In this document: positions 16,069-23,973 of the stretch, piece after piece
How positions within the stretch are numbered: position 1 is the first letter of the stretch
How the letters are laid out: each line of letters starts with the position of its first letter
Origin: CAYYWV01 sp964531525
Lineage (GTDB): Bacteria > Pseudomonadota > Alphaproteobacteria > JAAXGF01
Reading direction: 5' to 3'
NCBI GenBank assembly: GCA_964531525.1
Contig: CAZHDF010000010.1
Coordinates: 1-40,093 of the forward strand
DNA: 40,093 nt
Notes under the pieces: generated by a model
Seen by the model: the letters and a program-made list of their open reading frames with translations, nothing else
What the model was told of the DNA's origin: nothing
The model's database searches: none
Position numbers and translations under genes: made by a program

Positions 16069-17703
16069 CTAGAACTGCACGATGGCGGCGAGGCCGTGGC
16101 CGCGCCCGTCGGCCTCGTACTCGCAGGTCTCGGCCTTGGCGCGGAAGCCATCGCGGCAGTAGATCGCGTTGACCCGGCCGATGGCGGCGACCGAGCGCGT
16201 CTTGTGGCCGCGCCGGCGAAGGTCCGCGACGGCCTCTTCCCCGAGCGCCTTCTCGACGAAGGTGATATCGGGCACGCCGGGATTGATCACGCGCGGCGCG
16301 GCGATCGCGTCGGCGAGCGACTCGTCGCCGATCATGGCGCGGGCCATGGCCTCGGTCAGCGCGCTCGGCGCCACCACGCCGCCCGACGCGGCCCCGGCGA
16401 ACAGGAACTCGCCCACGTTGCGATTGACCATCATCACCGGCGAAAGGCCGAGATCGCCGCCCGGCGACGGCCGCGGCGTCGCCGGCACGATGCCCGTGCC
16501 GGGGATGACGTAGCCCGCGCCCAGGCGGCGGCTCATGGTGATCGCGCAGGCGACCGCCGCTCCGGTCCCGTCGACGACCGCGAAGGACATGCCGGCGGGC
16601 GCCTCGCGGTGGAGGCGCGGCGCGGGCGAGAGCTTCTCGGGCGGCATATGCCGCTCGGCGACGTAGTTCGCCATCAGGCGCTCGGTCCACGCCTTGGTGA
16701 GCGGCCCGTTCGCGGGATCGAGCGCCCCCAGCCGGCCGAGCCAGGCCTGCCGGTCGGCGAAGGCCCGCAGGGCGACCTCGGCGAACAGATGGGGCCGATC
16801 CTCGGGCGGAGCCTTGGCGTAACGACCCTCGCGCTCGAGCATGGCGAACTGCTCGAGCGTCGTGATGCCGCCGCTCAACGGCGGCGGAACCGAGTGGATG
16901 ACGTGATCGCCGAACGGCAGCTCGACCGTCTCGCGCCAAACGGGGCGGTAATCGCGCAGATTCTCGACCGTCAGATCGCCGCCGCTCTCGATGATTCCCT
17001 TGGACAGGGTCCGCGCGAGATCGCCGCCGTAGAACACGCCCGGCCCCTTGGTGCGGATCTGGCTGATCACGCTCGCGAGGTCGAGCTGGACCAGACTGTC
17101 GCCCTCCTTGAGGGGCGTGCCGTCGTCGCGCAGGAACAGGCGCGCGATGGACGGGTCCGAGAAGACCTTGCGCGGCGTGCGCGCGAGCTCGCGCGCAAAC
17201 GCCCGCGACACCTTGTGACCGAGCCGGGCGAGCTCCTCGGCGGGGGCGAGCAGCCGCGACCACTGAAGAACGCCGTAGCGAGCCTGAAGGGCGAACATGG
17301 CGCGCACCGCCCCGGGCACCGCGACCGGACGCGCGGCGTCGACGCCGGCGGGGATCGACGGCTCGAAGGCGAGCGTGCGAACGACGCGCTCCTTCTGATC
17401 GAAAACCAGGCAGACCCCGCCGGCGCCGAGCGAAGAGGCGACCGGATAGGTCACCGCCGCCGTGAAGTAGAGCGCCACCGCCGCGTCCGCCGCGCTGCCC
17501 CCCGACGCGAGCACATCCCGGGCGGTGAGCACCGCGTGGGGCTCGTCGCCGACGATGCCGCCGAAATTGCCCTCGACCAGCTTTTCCGTCCGCAGGCTCT
17601 TTTCGCTCGCGCAGGCGGAGAGTAGCAGGAGCCCGACGACGACCAACAATTGACGCCAGCCCACGGCGTTACTACGTTCGAATAGGAGTTTCGATCTGAT
17701 CAT
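16069..17703 (-). CDS. Gamma-glutamyltransferase-like lipoprotein with degenerate active site
   Basis: A protein of 544 residues with a lipoprotein signal (LLVVVGLLLLSAC, lipobox Cys) and the overall GGT fold, seen in AADAAVALYFTAAVTYPVASS, SVPPPLSGGITTLEQ, and a small-subunit-like C-terminus. True GGTs self-cleave before a nucleophilic Thr in a motif like TTHYSVVD. Here the matching stretch reads GMSFAVVD (G371 onward), so Thr is replaced by Gly. The gamma-glutamyl-binding Arg of the DGRETAP motif is replaced in LAFEPSIP. The NNxMDDF stretch is replaced by PATPRPS. These are my hand alignments. I infer a non-processing, perhaps non-catalytic or repurposed family member. The start at 17703 (or ATG 17706) overlaps the start of the divergent M48 gene. 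Confidence 0.82.
   Translation of the reverse strand: MIRSKLLFERSNAVGWRQLLVVVGLLLLSACASEKSLRTEKLVEGNFGGIVGDEPHAVLTARDVLASGGSAADAAVALYFTAAVTYPVASSLGAGGVCLVFDQKERVVRTLAFEPSIPAGVDAARPVAVPGAVRAMFALQARYGVLQWSRLLAPAEELARLGHKVSRAFARELARTPRKVFSDPSIARLFLRDDGTPLKEGDSLVQLDLASVISQIRTKGPGVFYGGDLARTLSKGIIESGGDLTVENLRDYRPVWRETVELPFGDHVIHSVPPPLSGGITTLEQFAMLEREGRYAKAPPEDRPHLFAEVALRAFADRQAWLGRLGALDPANGPLTKAWTERLMANYVAERHMPPEKLSPAPRLHREAPAGMSFAVVDGTGAAVACAITMSRRLGAGYVIPGTGIVPATPRPSPGGDLGLSPVMMVNRNVGEFLFAGAASGGVVAPSALTEAMARAMIGDESLADAIAAPRVINPGVPDITFVEKALGEEAVADLRRRGHKTRSVAAIGRVNAIYCRDGFRAKAETCEYEADGRGHGLAAIVQF
17650..17678 (+). promoter_or_regulatory. Possible promoter of the M48 gene inside the 5' end of the GGT-like gene
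   Basis: TTGACG (17,650-17,655), a 17-bp spacer, then TACGTT (17,673-17,678). The -35 is 5 of 6 to consensus; the -10 is weak. It lies within the opposite gene's signal-peptide codons, as it must, because the two start codons leave no intergenic space. Confidence 0.4.
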
Positions 17704-17704
17704 C

Positions 17705-19081
17705 ATGATGAAAATGCGCCCGACCCATTTCACCGAGGTCCTTTTCCTGACCTTGGCGTTGACCTTTTCCCCGCTCCTCGCCGGTCCCGCCGAGGCGGCC
17801 CGGATCTCGCTGATCCGGGATGCGGAAATCGAAAATACCATCGAGACTTACGCCACGCCACTGTTCAAGGCGGCGGGATTGGATGCCGACGCGGTTCGGG
17901 TCCATATCGTCAACGATTCCTCTCTCAACGCCTTCGTCGCGGGGGGCATGAACCTGTTTCTCAATACCGGGCTCCTGCTCGCCGCCGAGACGCCGGGTCA
18001 GATCATCGGCGTGATCGCGCACGAGACCGGGCATATCGTGGGCGGCCATCTCGCGCGCACCGAGGAGGCGCTGCGCGGGGCGAGCACGCTGGCCATCCTG
18101 AGCTACATTCTCGGCGCCGCCGTGGTGGCCGCGGGCTCGGGCGCCGGCGCCGGCGCGGTCATCCTGGGCTCCCAGGGCGTGGCCCAGCAAACGATGCTCA
18201 ACTACACCCGCACCCAGGAGCGCGCGGCCGATCAGTTCGCCGTCACGGTCCTCGACCGCACCCGTCAATCGGCCGAGGGACTCGCCCGCTTCCTCGAGGT
18301 TTTGTCGAACCAGGAGGCGCTTCTCAGCCTTCGCCAGGACCCCTATCTGCGCACCCACCCCCTGACCATCGAGCGGATCACCTTCATTCGCCACCATGTC
18401 GAAACCTCGCCCTATTCGGCCAACAAGCCGCCCGCCGAATGGGTCGCCGCATTCAAGCGCATGCAGGGCAAGCTCTTCGGTTTCCTCAAGCCGGCGGCGC
18501 AGACCTTCGCGCGCTACCCCGAAAGCGACCAGAGCGTCGAGGCGCGCTATGCCCGCGCGGTCGCGAACTTCCGGCGCGGTGATCTCGACGCCGGGCTGGT
18601 CGAGATCAACTCGCTGCTCGCCGAGTACCCCGACGATCCCTATTTTCACGAGCTCAAGGGACAAATGCTGTTCGAGAACGGCCATGTCGCCGAGGCGGTC
18701 GCGCCTTATCGCCGCGCGGTCGAGCTCGCGCCCGACATTCCGCTTCTGCGCGCCGGGCTCGCGCAGGTTCTGATCGAGACCGGCAAGAACGAGGCGCTCG
18801 CCGAGGCGGCCTCGAACCTCGAAACCGCGGTCCGCCGCGACCCCCGCATGCCGCGCGCCTGGCGATTGCTGGCGATCGCCTACGGACGCACCGACAAGCC
18901 CGGCGCCTCGGCGCTGGCGAGCGCCGAATTCACCTTCCGCGTCGGGCGCTACGGCGACGCGGTCGCCTTCGCCAAGCGCGCGATCAAGCATCTTCCCGCG
19001 GGCTCGCCGGGCGAGTTGCGGGCCGAGGATATTCAGGGCGCCGCCAAGCTGGCGCTCAAGAAGAAGCACGAAAAGGGCTGA
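17705..19081 (+). CDS. Secreted M48 zinc metalloprotease with TPR region (BepA/YfgC-like)
   Basis: The protein has 458 residues. A signal peptide (VLFLTLALTFSPLLAGPAEA) precedes an M48 protease domain with zinc motif HETGH at about residues 106-110 (VIAHETGHIVGGH) and a third ligand in ERAADQFAV. An amphipathic or membrane-leaning Ala/Gly segment (LAILSYILGAAVVAAGSGAG) follows. The C-terminal half, from about residue 270, is TPR-like. This layout matches periplasmic BepA, which takes part in outer-membrane protein quality control (family knowledge). Starts at 17705, 17708 or 17714 are possible. AGGAG at 17,684 is too far (about 16 nt) for the first. Divergent from the GGT-like gene with overlapping starts; followed by glpK. 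Confidence 0.92.
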   Translation: MMKMRPTHFTEVLFLTLALTFSPLLAGPAEAARISLIRDAEIENTIETYATPLFKAAGLDADAVRVHIVNDSSLNAFVAGGMNLFLNTGLLLAAETPGQIIGVIAHETGHIVGGHLARTEEALRGASTLAILSYILGAAVVAAGSGAGAGAVILGSQGVAQQTMLNYTRTQERAADQFAVTVLDRTRQSAEGLARFLEVLSNQEALLSLRQDPYLRTHPLTIERITFIRHHVETSPYSANKPPAEWVAAFKRMQGKLFGFLKPAAQTFARYPESDQSVEARYARAVANFRRGDLDAGLVEINSLLAEYPDDPYFHELKGQMLFENGHVAEAVAPYRRAVELAPDIPLLRAGLAQVLIETGKNEALAEAASNLETAVRRDPRMPRAWRLLAIAYGRTDKPGASALASAEFTFRVGRYGDAVAFAKRAIKHLPAGSPGELRAEDIQGAAKLALKKKHEKG

Positions 19082-19136
19082 GAACCGGGTCGCCGACGCC
19101 ACCTCCCCGAACACCCCGATGCGGAAAGGCCGAGCA

Positions 19137-20627
19137 ATGGGCGAAGCGAAATACGTGCTGGCCATCGACCAGGGAACCACCTCGAGCCGCGCGATCCTGT
19201 TCGACCGCGACGCCCGTCCGGTCGCCATGGCGCAACGGGAGTTTCCCCAGTACTTCCCCGACGACGGCTGGGTCGAGCACGACGCCGAGGAGATCTGGAC
19301 CTCGACCGTCTCGGTGGTCGAGGACGCGCTCTCCAAGGCCGGCGCGCGGGCCGACGAGATCGCGGCGATCGGCATCACCAATCAGCGCGAGACCACGGTT
19401 CTGTGGGAGCGCGAGACCGGGCGGGCGATCCACCGGGCGATCGTCTGGCAGGACCGACGCACGGCCGAGACCTGCGCCCGGCTGATCGCCGACGGCCATG
19501 GCGACATGATCCAGGCGCGCACCGGCCTGCTGGTCGATTCCTACTTTTCGGCGACCAAGCTCGCCTGGCTGCTCGACCACGTCCCCGAAGCCCGCGCCCG
19601 AGCCGAACGCGGCGAGCTCGCCTTCGGCACCGTCGACAGCTTCCTGTTGTGGCGGCTCACGGGCGGGCGGGTCCACGCCACCGACGCGACCAACGCGAGC
19701 CGGACGCTTCTGTTCGACATCCACCGCCAGGACTGGGACGACGATCTTCTCGCCCTGTTCGGCGTGCCGCGCGCGGTGCTGCCCGAGGTCCGCGATTCGA
19801 GCGCCGATTTCGGCGCGACCGACGTCGACCTTCTGGGCGCGGCGATCCCGATCGCGGGCATCGCGGGCGACCAGCAGGCGGCGACCGTGGGCCAGGCCTG
19901 CTTCGCGCCGGGCATGATCAAATCGACCTATGGGACCGGCTGTTTCGCGCTGATGAACACGGGCGAGACCGCGATTTCCTCGACCAACCGGTTGCTCGGC
20001 ACCGTCGCCTATCGGCTCGACGGGCGGCCGACCTACGCCCTCGAAGGCAGCATCTTCGTCGCCGGAGCGGCGATCAAATGGCTGCGCGACCGGCTCGGCC
20101 TGATCGCCGAGGCGGGCGAGACCGCGACGCTCGCGGCCCAGGCCGCGCCCCAGCCGGGACTCTACCTCGTGCCCGCCTTCGTCGGCCTCGGCGCGCCCTA
20201 TTGGGACGCGGGCGCGCGCGGCGCGATCCTCGGCATGACCCTCGACACCGGGCGGGCCGAGATCGCGCGCGCCGCGCTCGAAGCCAACGCCTATCAGACC
20301 CGCGATCTGCTCGACGCCATGGCCGCCGACGGCGCGCGCGCCTCGACCGCGCTCCGGGTCGACGGCGGGCTGGCGGTCAACGACTGGGCGATGCAGTTCC
20401 TCGCCGACATCGTCGGCCTGCCGGTCGAGCGCCCGAGCGTGACCGAGACGACGGCGCTGGGCGCGGCCTTTCTCGCCGGGCTCCGGGTGGGCTTCTACCC
20501 CTCGGTCGAGGCGCTGGCCCGGGCCTGGCGGTGCGAGCGCCGCTTCGAGCCCGCGATGAGCGCCGACGAGCGCGAGCGGCGCCACGCCGGCTGGCGCGCG
20601 GCCGTCGCCCGGGTGCGGAGCGGCTGA
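19137..20627 (+). CDS. glpK: Glycerol kinase
   Basis: The protein has 496 residues, the standard family length. It phosphorylates glycerol to glycerol 3-phosphate in the cytoplasm. FGGY-family motifs are intact: YVLAIDQGTTSSRAILFD at the N-terminus, ITNQRETTVLWE, IVWQDRRT, KSTYGTGCF, and LRVDGGLAVNDW with ETTALGAAFLAG in the ATPase half. I chose ATG 19137 because GGAAAGG lies 7 nt upstream; ATG 19119 would place that element inside the gene. No glpF, glpD or glpR is near. It stands between two envelope genes, which looks like an insertion into an otherwise unrelated neighbourhood (inference). Confidence 0.96.
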   Translation: MGEAKYVLAIDQGTTSSRAILFDRDARPVAMAQREFPQYFPDDGWVEHDAEEIWTSTVSVVEDALSKAGARADEIAAIGITNQRETTVLWERETGRAIHRAIVWQDRRTAETCARLIADGHGDMIQARTGLLVDSYFSATKLAWLLDHVPEARARAERGELAFGTVDSFLLWRLTGGRVHATDATNASRTLLFDIHRQDWDDDLLALFGVPRAVLPEVRDSSADFGATDVDLLGAAIPIAGIAGDQQAATVGQACFAPGMIKSTYGTGCFALMNTGETAISSTNRLLGTVAYRLDGRPTYALEGSIFVAGAAIKWLRDRLGLIAEAGETATLAAQAAPQPGLYLVPAFVGLGAPYWDAGARGAILGMTLDTGRAEIARAALEANAYQTRDLLDAMAADGARASTALRVDGGLAVNDWAMQFLADIVGLPVERPSVTETTALGAAFLAGLRVGFYPSVEALARAWRCERRFEPAMSADERERRHAGWRAAVARVRSG

Positions 20628-20745
20628 TCCCGGCGGTTTCACAGTCTTTTCCGCGACCTCGCCCCGCGTCCTTGTTCCCATTGGGGCGTGGTGGCAAGAT
20701 GGCGCCCTTCCGCGCCCCACGGGCGCCCGGCGACCGGAGGTTCCC

Positions 20746-21513
20746 TTGATCGCACGCATCACGGCGCGAGCCGTCTCTTTCGCCCTCGCCTTCGCTCTCG
20801 TCCTCGGCGTGCTCGGCGCCCCCCGGGCGATGGCCGAGCACCAGGCGGCGACGCCCGAGCAGAAGGTGCTCGAGGAAGCGATCGGCAAGTATCTGCGCGA
20901 TCATCCCGAGGTCATCATCGAATCGCTCCAGATCTGGCAGGAGCGCCAGAAACTCGCCAAGAGGGATCGCGCGCGCGAGCTCGTTTCGGCGCATCGCGCG
21001 GCGATCTACGAGGACCCCAAGGCTCCGGTTCTGGGCAATCCCGACGGCGACGTGACGATCGTCGAGTTCTTCGATTACCGCTGCCCCTACTGCAAGCGGG
21101 TGCGCCCGCTGGTGATGAAGATCGTCGAGGAAGACCCGGGCGTGCGCGTGATCTTCAAGGAGTTTCCGATCCTGGGACCCGATTCGGTGGTCGCGGCGCG
21201 GGCGGCGATCGCCTCGCTCGACCAGGATCCGGAAAAGTACTTCCCCTTCCACGACGCGCTGATGGAAAGCCGCGCCCAACTCACCAAGTCGCGCATTCTC
21301 GACATGGCGCGCGAGGTCGGGCTCGACGCCGACAAGCTCGAGGCCGACATGAAGGCGGCCGAGGTCGATGCCGTGATCCTGCGCAACCGCCAGCTCGGCC
21401 AGGCGCTCGGGCTGACCGGCACGCCGTCCTTCATCATCGGCGGCGAGATCGTGCGCGGCGCGATCGACATGGAAACCCTGCGCGCGCTGGTGGCGCGCGC
21501 CCGCGAAAGCTAG
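20746..21513 (+). CDS. DsbA-family periplasmic thiol oxidoreductase, TTG start
   Basis: The protein has 255 residues. A signal peptide (about residues 1-30, ending near RAMAEH) is followed by a helical N-terminal region and a thioredoxin-like DsbA domain. The redox motif is C113-P-Y-C116 (FFDYRCPYCK), and the cis-Pro loop is in GLTGTPSFIIGG. It resembles the Com1/BdbD-type DsbA proteins common in alphaproteobacteria, which oxidise or shuffle disulfides in exported proteins. The start codon is TTG, supported by GGAGG 5 nt upstream (20,736-20,740); no better ATG or GTG exists ahead of the signal peptide. The next gene begins 3 nt after its stop. Confidence 0.93.
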   Translation: MIARITARAVSFALAFALVLGVLGAPRAMAEHQAATPEQKVLEEAIGKYLRDHPEVIIESLQIWQERQKLAKRDRARELVSAHRAAIYEDPKAPVLGNPDGDVTIVEFFDYRCPYCKRVRPLVMKIVEEDPGVRVIFKEFPILGPDSVVAARAAIASLDQDPEKYFPFHDALMESRAQLTKSRILDMAREVGLDADKLEADMKAAEVDAVILRNRQLGQALGLTGTPSFIIGGEIVRGAIDMETLRALVARARES

Positions 21514-21516
21514 GAC

Positions 21517-22437
21517 ATGATCGAACCGATCGTCGACCAGGGCGTCTTCGCCCCCGTTCTCACGCCCTTCAAGGCGGACCTCGCGCCCGACGCGGCGCGC
21601 TTCGTCGCCTTCTGCCGGCGGCTGATGAAGGAGGGCTGCAACGGTCTCGTGCTGTTCGGCACGACGAGCGAGGCCAACTCGCTTTCGCTGGACGAGCGCA
21701 TGGCGCTCGCCGAGGCGGTGGTCGAGGACGGCATCGCGCCCGGAACGCTGATCGTCGGCACCGGGCTTTGCGCGATCCCCGACACGGTGCGGCTCACGCG
21801 CCACGCGGTCGAGCTGGGCTGCGCGGGCGTCTTGATGCTGCCGCCGTTCTACTACAAGGGCATGAGCGACGAGGGCCTGTTCCGCGCTTACGCCGAGGTG
21901 ATCGAGCGGGTCGGCGACGCGCGGCTCAATGTCTACCTCTACCATATCCCGCAGGTCTCGAACGTGCCCCTCGGCCTCGATCTCGTCGGCCGCTTGATCG
22001 AGGCGTTCCCCGGCACCGTGGTCGGCATCAAGGACAGCTCGGGCGATTGGGACAACACCCTTGCGCTGATCACGCGGTTTCCCGGCTTCCGGGTCTTTCC
22101 CGGAAGCGAGGTCTTGATGCTCGCGGCGCTTCGCGAGGGCGCGGCGGGCTGCATCACCGCGACCGCCAACATCAACGCGGGCCCCATTCGGGCGCTGTTC
22201 GACACCTGGGACAACGACACCGCCGGCGACCTCCAGGCGCGCGTGACCGCGGTCCGCGAGGCGCTTCAGACCGCGCCCCTGGTGCCGGGCCTCAAGCGCG
22301 TGGTCGCGCGCGCGCTCGACGATTCCGATTGGGGCCGGGTGCGCCCGCCGTTCGTCAAGCTGGACGACGCGGCGACGGATGCGTTGATCGAGAAACTCGC
22401 CGCCGCCGGGTTCGAGCTCGCGGGCGCGCCCGCCTAA
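21517..22437 (+). CDS. Dihydrodipicolinate synthase / N-acetylneuraminate lyase family aldolase
   Basis: A protein of 306 residues with a class I aldolase TIM barrel. Visible marks are LFGTTSEANSL (DapA has GTTGE here), the Tyr in YLYHIPQVSN, and the Schiff-base Lys in VVGIKDSSGDW. The GTTSEA and YHIPQVSN variants argue against true DapA, so the substrate is probably another 2-oxo acid or aldehyde pair. It starts 3 nt after the DsbA stop with TAGGA serving both genes, so translation is probably coupled. Its TAA overlaps the TAG of the convergent amt gene (CTAA, 22,434-22,437). Confidence 0.9.
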   Translation: MIEPIVDQGVFAPVLTPFKADLAPDAARFVAFCRRLMKEGCNGLVLFGTTSEANSLSLDERMALAEAVVEDGIAPGTLIVGTGLCAIPDTVRLTRHAVELGCAGVLMLPPFYYKGMSDEGLFRAYAEVIERVGDARLNVYLYHIPQVSNVPLGLDLVGRLIEAFPGTVVGIKDSSGDWDNTLALITRFPGFRVFPGSEVLMLAALREGAAGCITATANINAGPIRALFDTWDNDTAGDLQARVTAVREALQTAPLVPGLKRVVARALDDSDWGRVRPPFVKLDDAATDALIEKLAAAGFELAGAPA

Positions 22438-23777
22438 ATCGAAGGGCTCGACGGGCCGAACTCGGGATAGGCGAGCATGCCGAGCTCGGCCTGATCGAGG
22501 CCCATGGCCTCCTCGGCGGCGTCGGGACGCAGGCCCACCGTCGCCTTGAGAATCAGCCACAGCGCCGTGCTCGCGGTCGCGACGAAGGCGCCGATCGCGG
22601 CCACGCCGAGCGCCTGGATCGCGAGGCTCGCCTCCGTATTGGTCAGCGGCACGACGAGGGTGCCCCAAATGCCGGCGCCGAGATGGACCGGGATCGCGCC
22701 GACCACGTCGTCGATCCGCCGGCGGTCGAGCAACGGCACGAGGACGAACACGATCCCGCCGCCGACCGCGCCGATCGCGATCGCCTCGCCGATCACGGGC
22801 GTGTCGGGGCCGGCGGTGATGCTGACCAGCCCGGCGAGCGCGCCGTTGAGCGCCATGGTGAGGTCGACCTTGCGGAAGACGAGCTGGCAAAGGATCGTCG
22901 CCGCGACCAGGCCGCCCGCCGCCGCCATGGTCGTGTTGGCGTATATATTGGCGATGGCGATCACGTCGGCGGCCGAGTTCATGGCAAGCTGCGAGCCGCC
23001 GTTGAAGCCGAGCCAGCCGAGCCACAGGACGAAGGTGCCGAGCGTGGCGAGCGGCAGCGACGAGCCCGGCATGGGATGGACGCGCCCATCCTCGCGGTAC
23101 TTGCCGCGCCGCGCGCCGAGGATGATCGCCCCGGTCAGCGCCGCCCAGCCGCCGACCGAGTGGACGATGGTCGAGCCCGCGAAATCGGCGAAGCCGAGCT
23201 CGGAAAGCCAACCGCCGCCCCAGTGCCAGGCCCCGGCGATCGGGTAGATCAGCGCCGAGAGCACGGTCACGAAGGCCAGGAAGGGCCAGAGCTTGATCCG
23301 CTCGGCGAGCGCGCCCGAGACGATCGAGGCGGCGGTGGCGACGAACACCATCTGGAAGAACCAGTCCGACGCCGCCGCGTAGCCCGCGCCGAAATCGCCG
23401 CCGAGCGCCGCCGCGTCGTCCGCGCGCCAGACCGCGAAGGTTCCGATCCAGCCGCCGTCGACGCCTCGGTACATGAGCGCGTAGCCGACGACGTAGAAGG
23501 CGATCCCCGAAAGCGCGAACAGAACCACGTTCTTCAGCAGGATCGTCGCGACGCTCTTGCTGCGCACGAGGCCGGCCTCGAGCATCGCGAAGCCCGCCGC
23601 CATCCACAGCACCAAAAAGCCGTGAACCAGAAACGAGAAGCTGTTGAGGATGAAGCCGGTCTCGGCCGACACCTCGGCGCGCGCCGGCGCGGCCGCCAGA
23701 ACGACGCCCGCCAGCAGCGCCGCGAGTCCCCCCGCTCTCCGAAAACGCCCGACGTTGCGAAAAACTGAACGCGCCAT
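22434..23777 (-). CDS. amt: Ammonium transporter (Amt/MEP/Rh)
   Basis: The protein has 447 residues: an N-terminal signal peptide (LAALLAGVVLAAAPARA), then about 11 membrane spans. The pore histidines are in GAWHWGGGWLSELGFADFAG with STIVHSVGG (first His) and AIPVHLGAGIWGTL (second His). A short cytoplasmic tail follows that would bind GlnK. ATG 23777 is chosen for its GGGAG about 8 nt upstream and because it opens a clean signal peptide. Unusually, no glnK precedes it. A near-consensus sigma-54 promoter upstream suggests induction under nitrogen limitation through NtrC. Confidence 0.95.
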   Translation of the reverse strand: MARSVFRNVGRFRRAGGLAALLAGVVLAAAPARAEVSAETGFILNSFSFLVHGFLVLWMAAGFAMLEAGLVRSKSVATILLKNVVLFALSGIAFYVVGYALMYRGVDGGWIGTFAVWRADDAAALGGDFGAGYAAASDWFFQMVFVATAASIVSGALAERIKLWPFLAFVTVLSALIYPIAGAWHWGGGWLSELGFADFAGSTIVHSVGGWAALTGAIILGARRGKYREDGRVHPMPGSSLPLATLGTFVLWLGWLGFNGGSQLAMNSAADVIAIANIYANTTMAAAGGLVAATILCQLVFRKVDLTMALNGALAGLVSITAGPDTPVIGEAIAIGAVGGGIVFVLVPLLDRRRIDDVVGAIPVHLGAGIWGTLVVPLTNTEASLAIQALGVAAIGAFVATASTALWLILKATVGLRPDAAEEAMGLDQAELGMLAYPEFGPSSPSI

Positions 23778-23834
23778 GCTTGCACTCCCTGATCGGTCCC
23801 GGTTCCCGGCGTCGTCGCCGTCTCCCGAACGCAA

Positions 23835-23851
23835 TTCAAGAACCGTGCCAA
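23835..23851 (-). promoter_or_regulatory. Sigma-54 (RpoN) promoter of amt
   Basis: On the minus strand the site reads TTGGCACGGTTCTTGAA. It matches the -24/-12 consensus YTGGCACGNNNNTTGCW except for GA in place of GC at -12. Transcription would start about 45 nt before the amt ATG. Amt genes are classic NtrC/sigma-54 targets. No clear NtrC dyad is seen upstream. Confidence 0.7.
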
Positions 23852-23935
23852 GTGGAGGGTTTTCAGAATTCCCCGTAAAATCAAAAAATTGCGGCGCGTC
23901 CTTGGGATCGCGCCACATGAAAGTCCGATCGGAAA

Positions 23936-23970
23936 TGCCTAGTTTTTAGGCAATACTATAAATTGCCTAA
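23936..23970. promoter_or_regulatory. AT-rich operator-like dyad with three TAGGCA half-sites
   Basis: TTAGGCAAT (23,946-23,954) and ATTGCCTAA (23,962-23,970) form a perfect 9-bp inverted repeat with a 7-bp spacer. A further TGCCTA at 23,936-23,941 pairs with the same TAGGCA. It begins 3 bp after the aminotransferase stop and lies about 85-120 bp upstream of the sigma-54 site, where an activator could bind. A terminator for the aminotransferase is the alternative, but there is no U-run. Confidence 0.55.
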
Positions 23971-23973
23971 TTC

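Noticed and set aside
15238..17625. Plus-strand open frame of 795 codons
   Set aside because: Antisense to the aminotransferase and GGT-like genes; the composition is Arg/His/Gly-rich with no motif.
20660..20688. CGCCCC/GGGGCG inverted repeat after glpK as a terminator
   Set aside because: Six-base stem with a 17-nt loop and no U-run; expected by chance in GC-rich DNA.
21517..22437. Identification as dapA
   Set aside because: The GTTGE motif and the DapA Tyr neighbourhood are altered (GTTSEA, YHIPQVSN), so only the family is called.
20377..23607. Minus-strand open frame of about 1,076 codons
   Set aside because: Shadow of glpK, DsbA and the aldolase on the other strand and out of frame with amt. 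No domain is recognisable.
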